A DNA stretch of 50,185 nucleotides from a virus (IMGVR_UViG_3300028299_000324:1-50185); one strand, 5' to 3'; shown: positions 42,097 to 50,185, counted from the stretch's first letter. Numbers and translations are program-made. Notes: generated by a model not told the origin, from the letters alone.

Positions 42097-44181
42097 ATGA
42101 AAGGATTAGATATAGGAACAGGAAATTTTGTTTTAGCTGACGACAGTGGCATATACTTACAACGTAATGCATTTCTAACTTTAAAAAAAGGAACAGCTTC
42201 TTTTAGGCAATTAAAAATTCTAGACGTTCCTTATGTAGAAATTGAAGGTCGCGTACATATCGTAGGACAAAAAGCCTATGAATATGCACAAGTATTTAAT
42301 ACAACAGATTTAAGGCGCCCAATGGCAGGAGGATTATTAAACCCTTCAGAGCAAGATGCATTACCAGTGTTAAAAGTTATTATTGAAGAACTTATAAAAC
42401 AAGCAAAAGCTGCTGAACCTGGAGAAAGAATTACTTATAGTATTCCTGGGCATCCTTTAGATCAAGATCGAGAAGTTGACTATCATGAAGATGTTCTTGG
42501 ACAAATTATAACAAGTTTAGGTTTTAAAACTAAGTCTTTAAATGAAGGCGTTGCACTGGGAACTGCTGGTTTAATCAATAATAAGCTAACAGGTATATCG
42601 ATCTCTATGGGTGCAGGAATGTGCTTAAAAGGAGATACAAAAATACCTTTGTTAGATGGTACCATAAAAACTATAAAAGAATTATCTGACTTGGGCAAAC
42701 AACATATTTTTTGGGTGTACTCTTGTAAAGAAGATGGGCAAATTGTTCCAGGAAAGGCTTCTAATGCTCATAAAGTAAAAACTTCAAAAGAACTTTTAAG
42801 AATAACATTCGATAACAATAAATTTTTAGAGTGTACTCCAGACCATAAAATTATGTTAAGAAATGGTTCTTATGAAGAAGCACAAAATTTAAAAAACGGT
42901 ATGTCTATTATGCCTTTATATACTAAAAAATACAATGGTAAATATAGACGAATATGGAATAATAAATATAATAGATGGAACAATGAACATAGGCTAGTTT
43001 GGAAACAGCACAATAATGCTGATATCACAAAGGTTGATTTAGTGCATCATCTAGATTATAATCCAGCTAACAATATTCCAGAAAATTTAAAAGTGATGAC
43101 TAAAAAAGCCCATTTACAGCTGCACAGAACATTAGCAAAGTATAATACTGCCAAAGCAAAAGGAAAAACATACGACGAAATATATGGGAAAAATAAGGCA
43201 TATAAAATAAAAAGTAAACAGCGTACTAGCCATAAAAATTGGTGGAGTGGTTTATCTACAGAAGAACAAAATCAATATAAACTAAAATGGCCCGTTATAA
43301 AGAAAGTTGGGCAAACATTGGAAGAAACTTTTGGGAAAAAGATTGCTGACAAGATCAAAAAAAATTCTTCTGAAACTATGAAAAAAACGTTTTTAGCGGG
43401 TAAATTAGGAACACGTCCCCCAACAAAAGAAACACTTAAAAAATGTCAAGAAAATGGCTTCGGTACTTATAAGCGCACGCCCGAACATTTAAATAAAATT
43501 TCTAACACACTCTTTAAAAAAGAGCAGATTCCTTGGAATAAAGGATTAAAAGGTGATCTTTATAAAACTCACTTTAAACAAGGTTTTTCAAATCAAACAG
43601 GAATTAATTATAATCATAAAATAATAAAAATTGAAAAAATAGAAACTAACGAAGATGTTTATGATATAAGTGTAGAAAAATATCATAACTTTGCAATAGA
43701 TGCCGGAATTTTTGTTCATAATTGTAATATTGCTATTTTATATGCTGGAATGTCTGCTCTACAATTTAGTGTTTCTAAAGGCGGAGATTGGATTGATACA
43801 CAGGTTAGCACTGAAACAAATATTTCTAAAGCACAGGCACAATTTATAAAAGAATCCGGAGACTACACAATTGATCCGGCTTCCAAAGATACACGCAGCA
43901 GAGCACAACAAGCTATTAAGACATATTATGAATCTCTTATCAGATACTTATTAGCTAATATAGAAAAACAATTTACTTCTAATAATATGCCCGCATTTCC
44001 GCAAGCGGTTCCTATTGTAGTAGGCGGAGGGACAGCTATGGTAAAAGGGTTTTTAGAAGTCTTTAAAGATCAATTTACACAAAAAGAATTTCCACTTAAT
44101 ATAAGTGATATAGTACTCGTTGATGAGCCTTTAACGGCAGTAGCTCGGGGGTGTTACTTAGACGCCCAGTTGGGAGATTAG
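42097..44181 (+). CDS. Actin-like ATPase (ParM/Alp family) carrying an intein
   Basis: 694 residues of which 367 are an intein; the spliced protein would be 327 residues, a normal length for a ParM-like phage actin. Phosphate-1 is MKGLDIGTGN (D5), phosphate-2 is SMGAGM|CNIAI (interrupted), and the adenosine motif is VVGGGTAMVKG. Such filaments can segregate or centre phage DNA. The intein starts at Cys176 (42622) and ends VHN at 43722, with Cys following, so splicing should be canonical. Unlike its neighbours, the whole ORF has no in-frame TGA; the extein has one Trp (TGG) and the intein eight, all TGG. It has a TAG stop. Confidence 0.88.
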   Translation: MKGLDIGTGNFVLADDSGIYLQRNAFLTLKKGTASFRQLKILDVPYVEIEGRVHIVGQKAYEYAQVFNTTDLRRPMAGGLLNPSEQDALPVLKVIIEELIKQAKAAEPGERITYSIPGHPLDQDREVDYHEDVLGQIITSLGFKTKSLNEGVALGTAGLINNKLTGISISMGAGMCLKGDTKIPLLDGTIKTIKELSDLGKQHIFWVYSCKEDGQIVPGKASNAHKVKTSKELLRITFDNNKFLECTPDHKIMLRNGSYEEAQNLKNGMSIMPLYTKKYNGKYRRIWNNKYNRWNNEHRLVWKQHNNADITKVDLVHHLDYNPANNIPENLKVMTKKAHLQLHRTLAKYNTAKAKGKTYDEIYGKNKAYKIKSKQRTSHKNWWSGLSTEEQNQYKLKWPVIKKVGQTLEETFGKKIADKIKKNSSETMKKTFLAGKLGTRPPTKETLKKCQENGFGTYKRTPEHLNKISNTLFKKEQIPWNKGLKGDLYKTHFKQGFSNQTGINYNHKIIKIEKIETNEDVYDISVEKYHNFAIDAGIFVHNCNIAILYAGMSALQFSVSKGGDWIDTQVSTETNISKAQAQFIKESGDYTIDPASKDTRSRAQQAIKTYYESLIRYLLANIEKQFTSNNMPAFPQAVPIVVGGGTAMVKGFLEVFKDQFTQKEFPLNISDIVLVDEPLTAVARGCYLDAQLGD
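42622..43722 (+). other. Canonical intein with HNH endonuclease in the actin-like gene
   Basis: A 367-residue intein. Block A CLKGDTKIPLLDG, block B CTPDHKIML, terminal IFVHN followed by Cys. In the middle a HNH domain (VHHLDYNPANNIPENL...HLQLHR) and NUMOD-like repeats (ETFGKKIADKIKK, RTPEHLNKIS, PWNKGLKG) form a homing endonuclease. It splits the ATP-binding phosphate-2 loop (GAGM|CN). All eight Trp codons are TGG, as expected for an element shaped in standard-code genomes. Confidence 0.9.
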
Positions 44182-44182
44182 G

Positions 44183-44563
44183 ATGAGCAAAGCACAAAAC
44201 GTTTTTTATAAAGTAGCTGCAAGCAAAAAAAACAAGTTATCTGATTTAAAAGCAGCAGTTGCAGGAGCGGCGTCTGGTATAGCAGGAACTATGATAATAC
44301 GCCCACTTGATATGATTGTAGATATAAAAGCTCTAGGCGGAGATCTAGCCTGACCAAAGCCAAAAGCAACCTATTGAGGCACAACTAAAAATATTTATAA
44401 AACACATGGCTTAAAAGGTTTTTATGCTGGGTCAGTCGGTAAAGTTTTAAAAATTGCTCCTCAAATGGGTATTACTTTTTTAGTATATAAAAAAGTGTCA
44501 GATTACTTAGATAAAAAAACCTTTAAACCCCGAGTACCGCTTGTTATTAAGAAAAACAAATAA
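44183..44563 (+). CDS. Single-repeat mitochondrial-carrier-like (Solcar) protein
   Basis: A 126-residue protein resembling one repeat of the mitochondrial carrier (SLC25) family. The first helix AAVAGAASGIAGTMIIRPLDMIVDIKA carries the P-x-D signature; after a loop, YWGTTKNIYKTHGLKGFYAGSVGKVLKIAPQMGITFLVYKKV matches the matrix helix, the GFYAG motif and the second membrane helix in order. Real carriers have three repeats and about 300 residues; this one has one. The sixth position of the P-x-D-x-x-[KR] motif is Val. In-frame TGAs at 44351 and 44375. It starts just after the actin-like gene and is TAATG-coupled to the next. It could act as an oligomer, or be a virion/ejection protein. Function unproven. 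Confidence 0.7.
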
Positions 44564-45045
44564 TGGAATTTACAGAAATATTAAGAAGTAAAGAAATTTA
44601 CGAACCAGAAACACTAGAGATGTTATTTCCTGAAATGACCTCTCTGGATCGGCAAAAGATTCAAGTTCTGTGACTGTTGCAAAACACACGTTCAGCTTAT
44701 GAAGATCTTGAAATTTTTGAAAATGTCGTTTTAATTTTAAATGATATAGAGCCTGATCCTACCAAAATGGAAGGATCTACTCCTGAATTTATTTGGAAAG
44801 CACTTGACATAATTGCAAAGATACATAAAGATGTGGAACTAGCAGATGAAGTGAAAGCATATATAAAGTATACTTATGATGATTATGGATATAGTTTTTA
44901 TCCACCTACTTCAGGATTAGAACAAACCCAATGGTATGACAAGATCAAACGGACAGCAGAAACCGGGCCATTTCCTTTAAAAGAAGATGTTTTTGGAATA
45001 CAAGTTATACGCTATTTACGTATAATGAAATACATCAATAAATAA
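44563..45045 (+). CDS. Hypothetical protein upstream of portal
   Basis: A 160-residue acidic, helical protein with one in-frame TGA at 44671 (codon 37). No domain recognised. Position directly before the portal and coupling to the Solcar gene suggest a head-completion or portal-assembly factor. A GGAG site for the portal gene lies after its stop. Confidence 0.5.
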
Positions 45046-45057
45046 TCGGAGATTCAC

Positions 45058-46935
45058 ATGCCTGTTAGACAAGTCACAGAGGCAGATGTAGAACAGTTAA
45101 ACACAAGAAAGTATCCTAATCCATACTTTGATTTAGCTAATAACTTCATCCCAAAAAATATTAAAACGCTTTTTAAGTTTTGTAAAGCCTATTTTTATAC
45201 CAACGGTTTCCTTCGTAATGTTGTTACCAAATTAACCGAATATCCTATTACAGATATTTTATACGCCCGTATAGATCCCGCCACTAAAGAAATATATGAT
45301 ATAGCTTTACATGAAAAATTAAACATACGAAGATTTCTTATTGAAATAGGACTGGATTATTTTACATTTGGCAATGCTTTTATATCTTTTAATTTACAAT
45401 TTAAAAGATTTTTGAAATGTACTGTTTGTAATGATGTTCGACCAATAGATGAAGCAGACTATAAATTTAGAAATTTTAAATTTGAATTAACACTATGTCC
45501 AAATTGTCAAACTCGCAATGCTATAGCTGAAATTGAAGATGAAGAAATTAAATCTATTGACACCTTCAATTTAGTAAAATGAGATCCTATCAATTTAGAT
45601 ATTGATTATAATCAATTAACCGGTAAATCTACCTATTATTATAATATTCCAAGTAGTATTAGAACTAAAATTATTTCCGGAGATAAAATAACTTTAAAAG
45701 AAACACCAAAAGTATTTATTGATGCTATTGAAGCAAAAAAGAAAATTGAACTCAATTCTGATAATATCTATCATTTTAAACGTCCTACTCTTGCAGAAGA
45801 TGATATGGGTTGGGGCAAACCTATAATTTTACCTGCACTAAAAGAATTATATTATTTACAAACATTACGTAGAGGTAACGAAGCAATTGCTAATGAGCAT
45901 ATCGTTCCTAAAAAAGCTATTTTCCCGGCTAATACTACAAGCATGGATCCGTTTAGTATGATGAACCTTGGCAAGTGAAGTGGAGAAATACAAACTCAAA
46001 TTAAAAAATGAAAAGTGGATCCAAACTACATTGGTGTGTTTCCTATACCTATTGGTTATCAGGAGTTAGGTGGTAATGCTCGAACTTTGCTATTAACACC
46101 AGAATTAAAGTTTATTGAAGAATCAGTTATTAACAGTTTAGGCGTGCCTTTAGAATTTATTAAAGGAGGCACCACTTGAACAGGATCAAGCATTTCTCTT
46201 CGTATTGTGGAAAATCATTTTTTAGTTTATAGAGATCTATTATCAGACTTTTTAAATTTCTTTGTTATTAGAAAATTAACAAGAGTGCTTGATTACCCAG
46301 CCGTCAAAGTTCATTTTAAAGATCTAAGAATGACAGATGATACAGAATCAAAACAACTAGCCTTAAATTTAAATGCAGCAAATAAAATTTCTGATGATAC
46401 ATTGCTTGATCAATTAGGCTATAATCCACAGCATGAAGCTGAAGCCAAAAAACAAAGTTTTGCTGATGCACTTGCAGCTGAAATTGAAACGCAAGAAACT
46501 CAAGCTGAGGGACAAGGCCGAGCACAAGTTATTTTAGCACGTTATCAATCTAGAGCAGCAAAAGCTCAAGAAGACGAGATTTTTAAAATAAGAGCGGAAT
46601 TATTTCAAGATGAATTAAATATGGAATTGGGTGCTATTCCAGATGATCCTGTAAAATTAATTGAACAGTACGCCTATCAAATGCTAAGTTTGCCAGAAGC
46701 ACAAGCTAGAAAAGAATTGCAACAAATGGCTATAAAATTACCTGTAACATATAGTTTAGTAACTGAAAGAATTCAGATGATGATGACAACAGCACCGGCA
46801 AATGTAGATGAGGAAATACAAACTGTAAAACAAAATACAGCTCCAAATCAGCAAACACCCGGAACACGAGAAAAAGATAAAGTAGAAATAAAAGGCGAAC
46901 GCCACAAAGCCCCTACTAAGGGACAACCAAACTAG
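45058..46935 (+). CDS. Portal protein
   Basis: A 625-residue portal with four in-frame TGAs (45580, 45976, 46009, 46177) and TAG stop. Portal features: an N-terminal helical part, a beta wing, NIYHFKRPTLAEDDMGWGKPIILPAL, a stem region with NEHIVPKKAIFP, PLEFIKGGTTW before the tunnel-loop region, and a long acidic/Gln-rich helical tail (crown). An inserted zinc ribbon (CTVCNDVR...LCPNCQTR, about residues 121-160) is unusual. It forms the dodecameric DNA gate at the capsid vertex. SD GGAG lies 10 bases before ATG. No terminase or major capsid gene is in the window. Confidence 0.8.
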
Positions 46936-46946
46936 GAGAATAAACT

Positions 46947-47114
46947 ATGGAAAAATATGGAACATATAAAGTCTATAAAAATATAACCACTGGTGAAATT
47001 CTTCGAATTGCATTTAATCCAGAAACGGAAGAGATGTCAGATGATTTTCAAAAAATAGCTGAAGATTTATCACAATGACAAGAATTAACTGAAGACCCAG
47101 AAGATAAAAAATAA
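46947..47114 (+). CDS. Small hypothetical protein
   Basis: A 55-residue protein (MEKYGTYKVYKNITTGEI ...) with one in-frame TGA at 47076 (codon 44). A GGAG site precedes the ATG, and its stop overlaps the next ATG (TAATG). With TGA as stop it would be 43 residues. No family. Confidence 0.55.
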
Positions 47115-47293
47115 TGGATTTTTATGATGGTAAAAAAAAGATAGTTGAGACATTTAACTTAACAGAACAAAGTGAATTAATGCGATATGAAGCAATTTTG
47201 AATGATCCCACTTGTGACATATATCGAGATAATTTTACATATGATCGTGCAGGACGTCCAATTATAACCATATGATATGTTAAAGACGAATAA
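47114..47293 (+). CDS. Small hypothetical protein, end of the plus-strand block
   Basis: A 59-residue protein with in-frame TGA at 47273 (codon 54) and TAA stop at 47291, just before a bidirectional terminator. It is polar and Tyr/Asp rich (FYDGKKKIVETFNL ... TYDRAGRPIITIWYVKDE). If TGA were a stop it would lose only 6 residues. Function unknown. Confidence 0.5.
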
Positions 47294-47294
47294 G

Positions 47295-47322
47295 AAAAAG
47301 GCCAGAATATTCTGGCCTTTTT
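47295..47322. terminator. Bidirectional intrinsic terminator
   Basis: A perfect 28-bp palindrome with GGCCAGAA arms flanked by A5 and T5, between the convergent plus-strand block and the glycosyltransferase gene. Either strand gives a GC-rich hairpin followed by U residues. Confidence 0.9.
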
Positions 47323-49730
47323 TATTTTAATAGTTTAGTTATTTCAGCCCGAAGAATTTTCCGCTTATCATCCCACCTAAAATTTTCCTGAACATTTTTT
47401 ATACATTCAATTCTCAATTCTTTTTCACCATCAGTTTGTTTCCAACGTGCATATTCAATTTCCAATGCTTCTACCATTTTCCAGACATCTACCAATGGGC
47501 GCCAATGTGCGTTATCAAGGGCCTGATTAAAGACGGCTACATTAGGAATTAGGTGTCCCGTATCTCTTAACATTTCTGGAATAGCAGAATTTTTTGGTGC
47601 TATACTAGGAGTACCCACAGCAGCTGCTTCAAGTAAAGATAGGCCACAATTATGTACAGTAGTTTGTGCTATAGTATATGATTCGCCTTCAGGAACTTCT
47701 AAATCATATCCCATGCCACGCGGATTAATTTGAGATATAGATAAAAGATTTAAATAAACAAATTCTTTATTTAATTCAAATTTTGGCATTAGGTATCCTA
47801 AGGATTTCTTAGCTTTTTGATCTTCGTAGTATCGTATAGAATATATACAGCCGTTTCCAAAACCATCTGAATTATCTTCTTTATTCACGCTAGTAACTTT
47901 GTCCAAAGTTAAACACATATCTCTAACTAAATATGCCAATTTTTGTGAAACTGTTTTGTACCTAGTATAATGTCGTAACAAGCTAATATCTCCGTCACCG
48001 ACTATTAGTCCTTCTAACAAAGCTCTTTTTTGGCTTTTTGTCAAAGATAGAAAATATAGTGGGAACTCTTTGGTATGTGCATTTGTCCCAAACATTTTTT
48101 TAAACGTTCTGCTAAGCACGGCTCCCGATAAAATAATATTGCCTGAATTGTCTTTGTTTGATTCTTTAAAAACAGGTTTTTTATAATCTTTAAATATATT
48201 TATATATTTTTGATAAGTATTGATTACGAAATCATGTAAATCTTTTTCTTTGTTATGAAAAGAAAAAGTTAATCCAGTAGGACTTGCAGAACCCTCTGCA
48301 ATATATAATCCAAAAAATTTACAAGTATCTTTATTGATTGGGATATATCTAACCATTCTTTTTTTATCCGCCGTTTTTTTCGAAACTAGTGAGTTTTGTT
48401 CAATTTTATAATTATCAGATACAACATAATTTGCTAAATCTAATTTCTTAGGAGTTTCTATATCAAACTTAGGACGACGAAAGGCAAGAATATCCGTTAG
48501 TTGTAATTTATCTGCTCGTTTATATGTTCCATTTTTTAATAAAAATGGGTGGTCTCTTGAACAAACAATGGGCTCAGTAAATTTACTAAGTCTAATTGAA
48601 TACATAGTTTCTGTAAATTTTGTACTCAATGTTTTTTGCACGTTTACAAAAACACCTTTGTCATTTATTACGTAATCTTCATTCGTAATTTCTTCTATGT
48701 ATTTGTATCCATCTTTTGTGCAAATCAATGTCCCTTCTAACAATTTTCCCTCTCCCAAAGTACTAGTAATATTGATGTTAGATGCATTATAAATTTTATT
48801 TACTTCAGACTGTGGTATTTGTTCATTATAAATTTTATTAGCATTTATAGCTAATATACCATTTTTTATATCTTTATCGTCAAATCCAGAATTTAATGCA
48901 TGATTTTGCAATAGATTTGCTCTTCCAATTCCCATTGAAAATTCTTGAGATAACATATGTAAATATAATGTAACATCTTCTTTTGGCAACATTACTGTTT
49001 CAATAATATCAGAAGGTGAACACATGTTTAGATCACAACGATTTTTATTTAATGGCATTCGATTGCCGCACTTACAAATTTTATATCCTTTAGCAAACAT
49101 ACTCCATGCTCGCAATGTCAATGGTATGGCTTTTCGCGGTTGAAACCTATTTACATTACAAACAACAAAACGTTTATCCCATTTAAATTCTTTCCGTGTT
49201 TCTTTTATTAAATCTGGAGACAGCGGATAAAAAGTATCAAAATTAACACCATGATATAATTTTATCATTTGTTTCGTAAGTCCTGGTAGGGCATCTTGAA
49301 TAACAGTACGTGCCCAATTACTGTAAATAAATATGGTGTCTGCGCGCTCTAAGACATTCTTCCATGCGGCTGAGAAAGGAGCTCCATCAATTGGGAAATA
49401 AACCATTACTTTTGTTTTTTGTGCTGTAAGAGTTTTTTCAATTCTAGGAAGTAATTCAGAAATATGAAAAATATCTTGAAACATTAAAAATATATCAGGC
49501 TTTACATCTTTTAAAATTTTTTCAATACGATGCAATCCAAGCATATCTTCTCGTGTAACGCTATAAACAAAATACTTAGAAGTATCATAACGTTTATCAC
49601 CTGTATAATTAATAGCTAAAATTGAGACATCATAATCTAGATATAAATCAGAAAAAAGGTTTTTAGCGACAACTCCAAATCCAGTATCAATAACAAAATC
49701 GGACCAGATTAGGATTTTAGGTTTTTGCAT
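47322..49730 (-). CDS. Family-4-like glycosyltransferase interrupted by an intein-like element
   Basis: 802 residues including a 366-residue intein-like insert; extein length about 436. The N-terminus SDFVIDTGFGVVAKN and YHGVNFDTFYPL, then VNRFQPRKAI, and CGLSLLEAAAVGTPSIAP after the intein are GT-B (GT4-like) signatures. A small Cys cluster (CKCGNRMPLNKNRCDLNMC, about 226-244) is inserted. The donor and acceptor are unknown; phage GTs often modify DNA or surface glycans. All Trp codons are TGG and no TGA occurs. It lies alone between two terminator-like hairpins behind a consensus promoter. Confidence 0.82.
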   Translation of the reverse strand: MQKPKILIWSDFVIDTGFGVVAKNLFSDLYLDYDVSILAINYTGDKRYDTSKYFVYSVTREDMLGLHRIEKILKDVKPDIFLMFQDIFHISELLPRIEKTLTAQKTKVMVYFPIDGAPFSAAWKNVLERADTIFIYSNWARTVIQDALPGLTKQMIKLYHGVNFDTFYPLSPDLIKETRKEFKWDKRFVVCNVNRFQPRKAIPLTLRAWSMFAKGYKICKCGNRMPLNKNRCDLNMCSPSDIIETVMLPKEDVTLYLHMLSQEFSMGIGRANLLQNHALNSGFDDKDIKNGILAINANKIYNEQIPQSEVNKIYNASNINITSTLGEGKLLEGTLICTKDGYKYIEEITNEDYVINDKGVFVNVQKTLSTKFTETMYSIRLSKFTEPIVCSRDHPFLLKNGTYKRADKLQLTDILAFRRPKFDIETPKKLDLANYVVSDNYKIEQNSLVSKKTADKKRMVRYIPINKDTCKFFGLYIAEGSASPTGLTFSFHNKEKDLHDFVINTYQKYINIFKDYKKPVFKESNKDNSGNIILSGAVLSRTFKKMFGTNAHTKEFPLYFLSLTKSQKRALLEGLIVGDGDISLLRHYTRYKTVSQKLAYLVRDMCLTLDKVTSVNKEDNSDGFGNGCIYSIRYYEDQKAKKSLGYLMPKFELNKEFVYLNLLSISQINPRGMGYDLEVPEGESYTIAQTTVHNCGLSLLEAAAVGTPSIAPKNSAIPEMLRDTGHLIPNVAVFNQALDNAHWRPLVDVWKMVEALEIEYARWKQTDGEKELRIECIKNVQENFRWDDKRKILRAEITKLLK
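47649..48746 (-). other. Intein-like element with LAGLIDADG endonuclease and Lys at position 1
   Basis: Residues 329-694. The start aligns with the actin-gene intein without gaps (KLLEGTLICTKDG against CLKGDTKIPLLDG), but position 1 is Lys, not Cys/Ser/Thr/Ala. Block B is CSRDHPF. The end TTVHN with following Cys695 is intact. The middle has two LAGLIDADG motifs (FFGLYIAEGS and LLEGLIVGDGD). It sits inside the donor-binding GEG|CGLSLLEA motif. C-terminal cleavage could still work; full splicing is doubtful. Confidence 0.8.
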
Positions 49731-49745
49731 TTAATTTTTTGGTTG

Positions 49746-49788
49746 TTAAACTATAGTTTAATATAGATATTTTTTAGTTTAAAGTCAA
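49746..49788 (-). promoter_or_regulatory. Promoter and palindromic operator of the glycosyltransferase gene
   Basis: -35 TTGACT (49788-49783), 17-nt spacer starting TTAAACT, -10 TATATT (49765-49760). A perfect 16-bp palindrome TTAAACTATAGTTTAA (49746-49761) overlaps the end of the -10 and the predicted start of transcription, the usual place for a repressor site. Confidence 0.65.
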
Positions 49789-49800
49789 TTTTTAAGTTAA

Positions 49801-49828
49801 AAAAAAGGAATCTAATTATTCCTTTTTT
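49801..49828. terminator. Bidirectional hairpin terminator
   Basis: An 11-bp stem (A6GGAAT / ATTCCT6) with a 6-nt loop CTAATT, A- and T-flanked. It separates the glycosyltransferase promoter from whatever lies to the right. Confidence 0.75.
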
Positions 49829-49829
49829 C

Positions 49830-49975
49830 TTTGGTAGTTGTGCTTGTCGCACTGTATATATTATAACCTTTTCGATTTAAGTAACGTATTGGTTCTAAGT
49901 TGAAAGGTCCACAATATACCTTCGTTAACTTGGGTTCTATTCCCAGTTACTATCTACTCCGCCTTCTTTTCATCT
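49830..49975. other. Intergenic region with a tRNA T-arm-like hairpin
   Basis: No coding frame. A hairpin with TTGGG-TTCTATT-CCCAG (about 49929-49947) looks like a tRNA T arm, and AGTAAC/GTTACT could form an acceptor about 75 bases apart, but no convincing D or anticodon arm is seen. Another small stem, GTGC/GCAC, lies at 49840-49852. It may be a decayed tRNA. Confidence 0.3.
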
Positions 49976-50185
49976 AGATCTATAGTAAGTGCTGACCCCT
50001 CCGTGCTGTTATCAGTGCGGCTCGAGTCGTGTTGACGCATGCGCGCCCGAGCTCTATGCTGGTGGCACTGCGTCTCCCATCTGGATGATCAGCGATCGGA
50101 GCGTCCCAGGCGTCACACCGGATACGGCGGACTTCGAAGGATGACTGCAGGACCAGGCGGCTTGTCACCAGTTATTCTGAAGTGC
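49976..50185. other. Abrupt GC-rich terminal segment
   Basis: The last about 190-200 bases change from AT-rich to GC-rich and hold many six-base palindromes (CTCGAG, GCATGC, GCGCGC, GAGCTC, TGATCA, CGATCG, TTCGAA, CTGCAG). The only ORF (minus, 49980-50168) has no recognisable protein. This looks like a foreign or chimeric end rather than phage DNA. Confidence 0.5.

Noticed and set aside
20467-46935. TAG recoding (code 15)
   Set aside because: Genes ending in TAG at 20469, 44181 and 46935 are followed at once by good starts of the next gene, so TAG is a true stop.
9262-47293. Widespread TGA breaks as pseudogene decay
   Set aside because: The breaks are only TGA, never TAA or TAG, the frame is kept on both sides, and paralogs and the amidase motif show Trp at these sites.
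49880-49955. A second tRNA gene
   Set aside because: A T-arm-like hairpin and a weak acceptor are visible, but no D or anticodon arm of normal size.
49980-50168. Minus-strand ORF of 62 codons in the GC-rich end
   Set aside because: No family features, composition foreign to the phage, and likely artefactual segment.
1-50185. CRISPR array, integrase, transposon or attachment site
   Set aside because: No regularly spaced repeats and no recombinase or transposase signatures were seen; the mobile elements are inteins, a Hint domain and an intron.

Overview
This window is part of a large AT-rich tailed-phage genome (contractile-tail, myovirus type). The evidence is a gp25-like baseplate wedge, a J-like baseplate protein, a tape-measure gene preceded by a -1 frameshift tail chaperone, a portal, a long tail fibre, an amidase, and phage replication genes. 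The central feature is a genetic-code change. By my count about 109 in-frame TGA codons interrupt the plus-strand virion and lysis genes, and these genes read straight through if TGA means tryptophan (code 4). TAA and TAG remain stops, and no gene appears to end in TGA. The host cannot be named from the sequence; SD-like GGAG/AGGA sites and canonical -35/-10 promoters are visible.

Layout. (1) 39-8245, minus strand: TGA-free replication genes: DEDDy exonuclease, metallo-beta-lactamase-fold hydrolase, primase-helicase, small resolvase-like nuclease, Cys-rich protein, peptide deformylase, and an SF2 helicase split by a presumptive group I-type intron carrying a LAGLIDADG endonuclease. (2) 8402-38098, plus strand: tail and baseplate operon rich in in-frame TGA: chaperone with frameshift, tape measure, hub with muralytic domain, unknown structural proteins, a sigma-70-like factor, gp25, J, adaptors, two tandem paralogs, and a roughly 3,150-residue fibre with an SGNH esterase, repeated modules, collagen-like stretches and a C-terminal Hint domain. 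An apparent single-base frame break lies near 31020. (3) 38159-39932: a TGA-free cassette of small and membrane proteins under its own promoters. (4) 39939-40033: a tRNA-like gene whose anticodon loop reads UCA, which would decode UGA, followed at once by an amidase whose second codon is TGA. (5) 40702-47293: TGA-bearing genes including a one-repeat mitochondrial-carrier-like protein and the portal, plus a TGA-free actin-like ATPase carrying an intein. (6) 47322-49730, minus strand: a TGA-free glycosyltransferase with an intein that lacks its first-residue nucleophile. (7) 49731-50185: promoter/operator, terminator, unassigned sequence, and an abrupt GC-rich end.

How it fits together (inference): TGA-free genes, several behind one promoter type (TTGAC/TTGCT, then TTTAAACT, 17-nt spacer, TATATT), can be translated by an unmodified host. 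Virion and lysis proteins need UGA read as Trp, so a phage tRNA(UCA) could gate late expression. The sigma-like factor inside the tail operon may add transcriptional control. Four self-splicing or Hint-type elements sit in this one window, three of them in conserved enzyme motifs.
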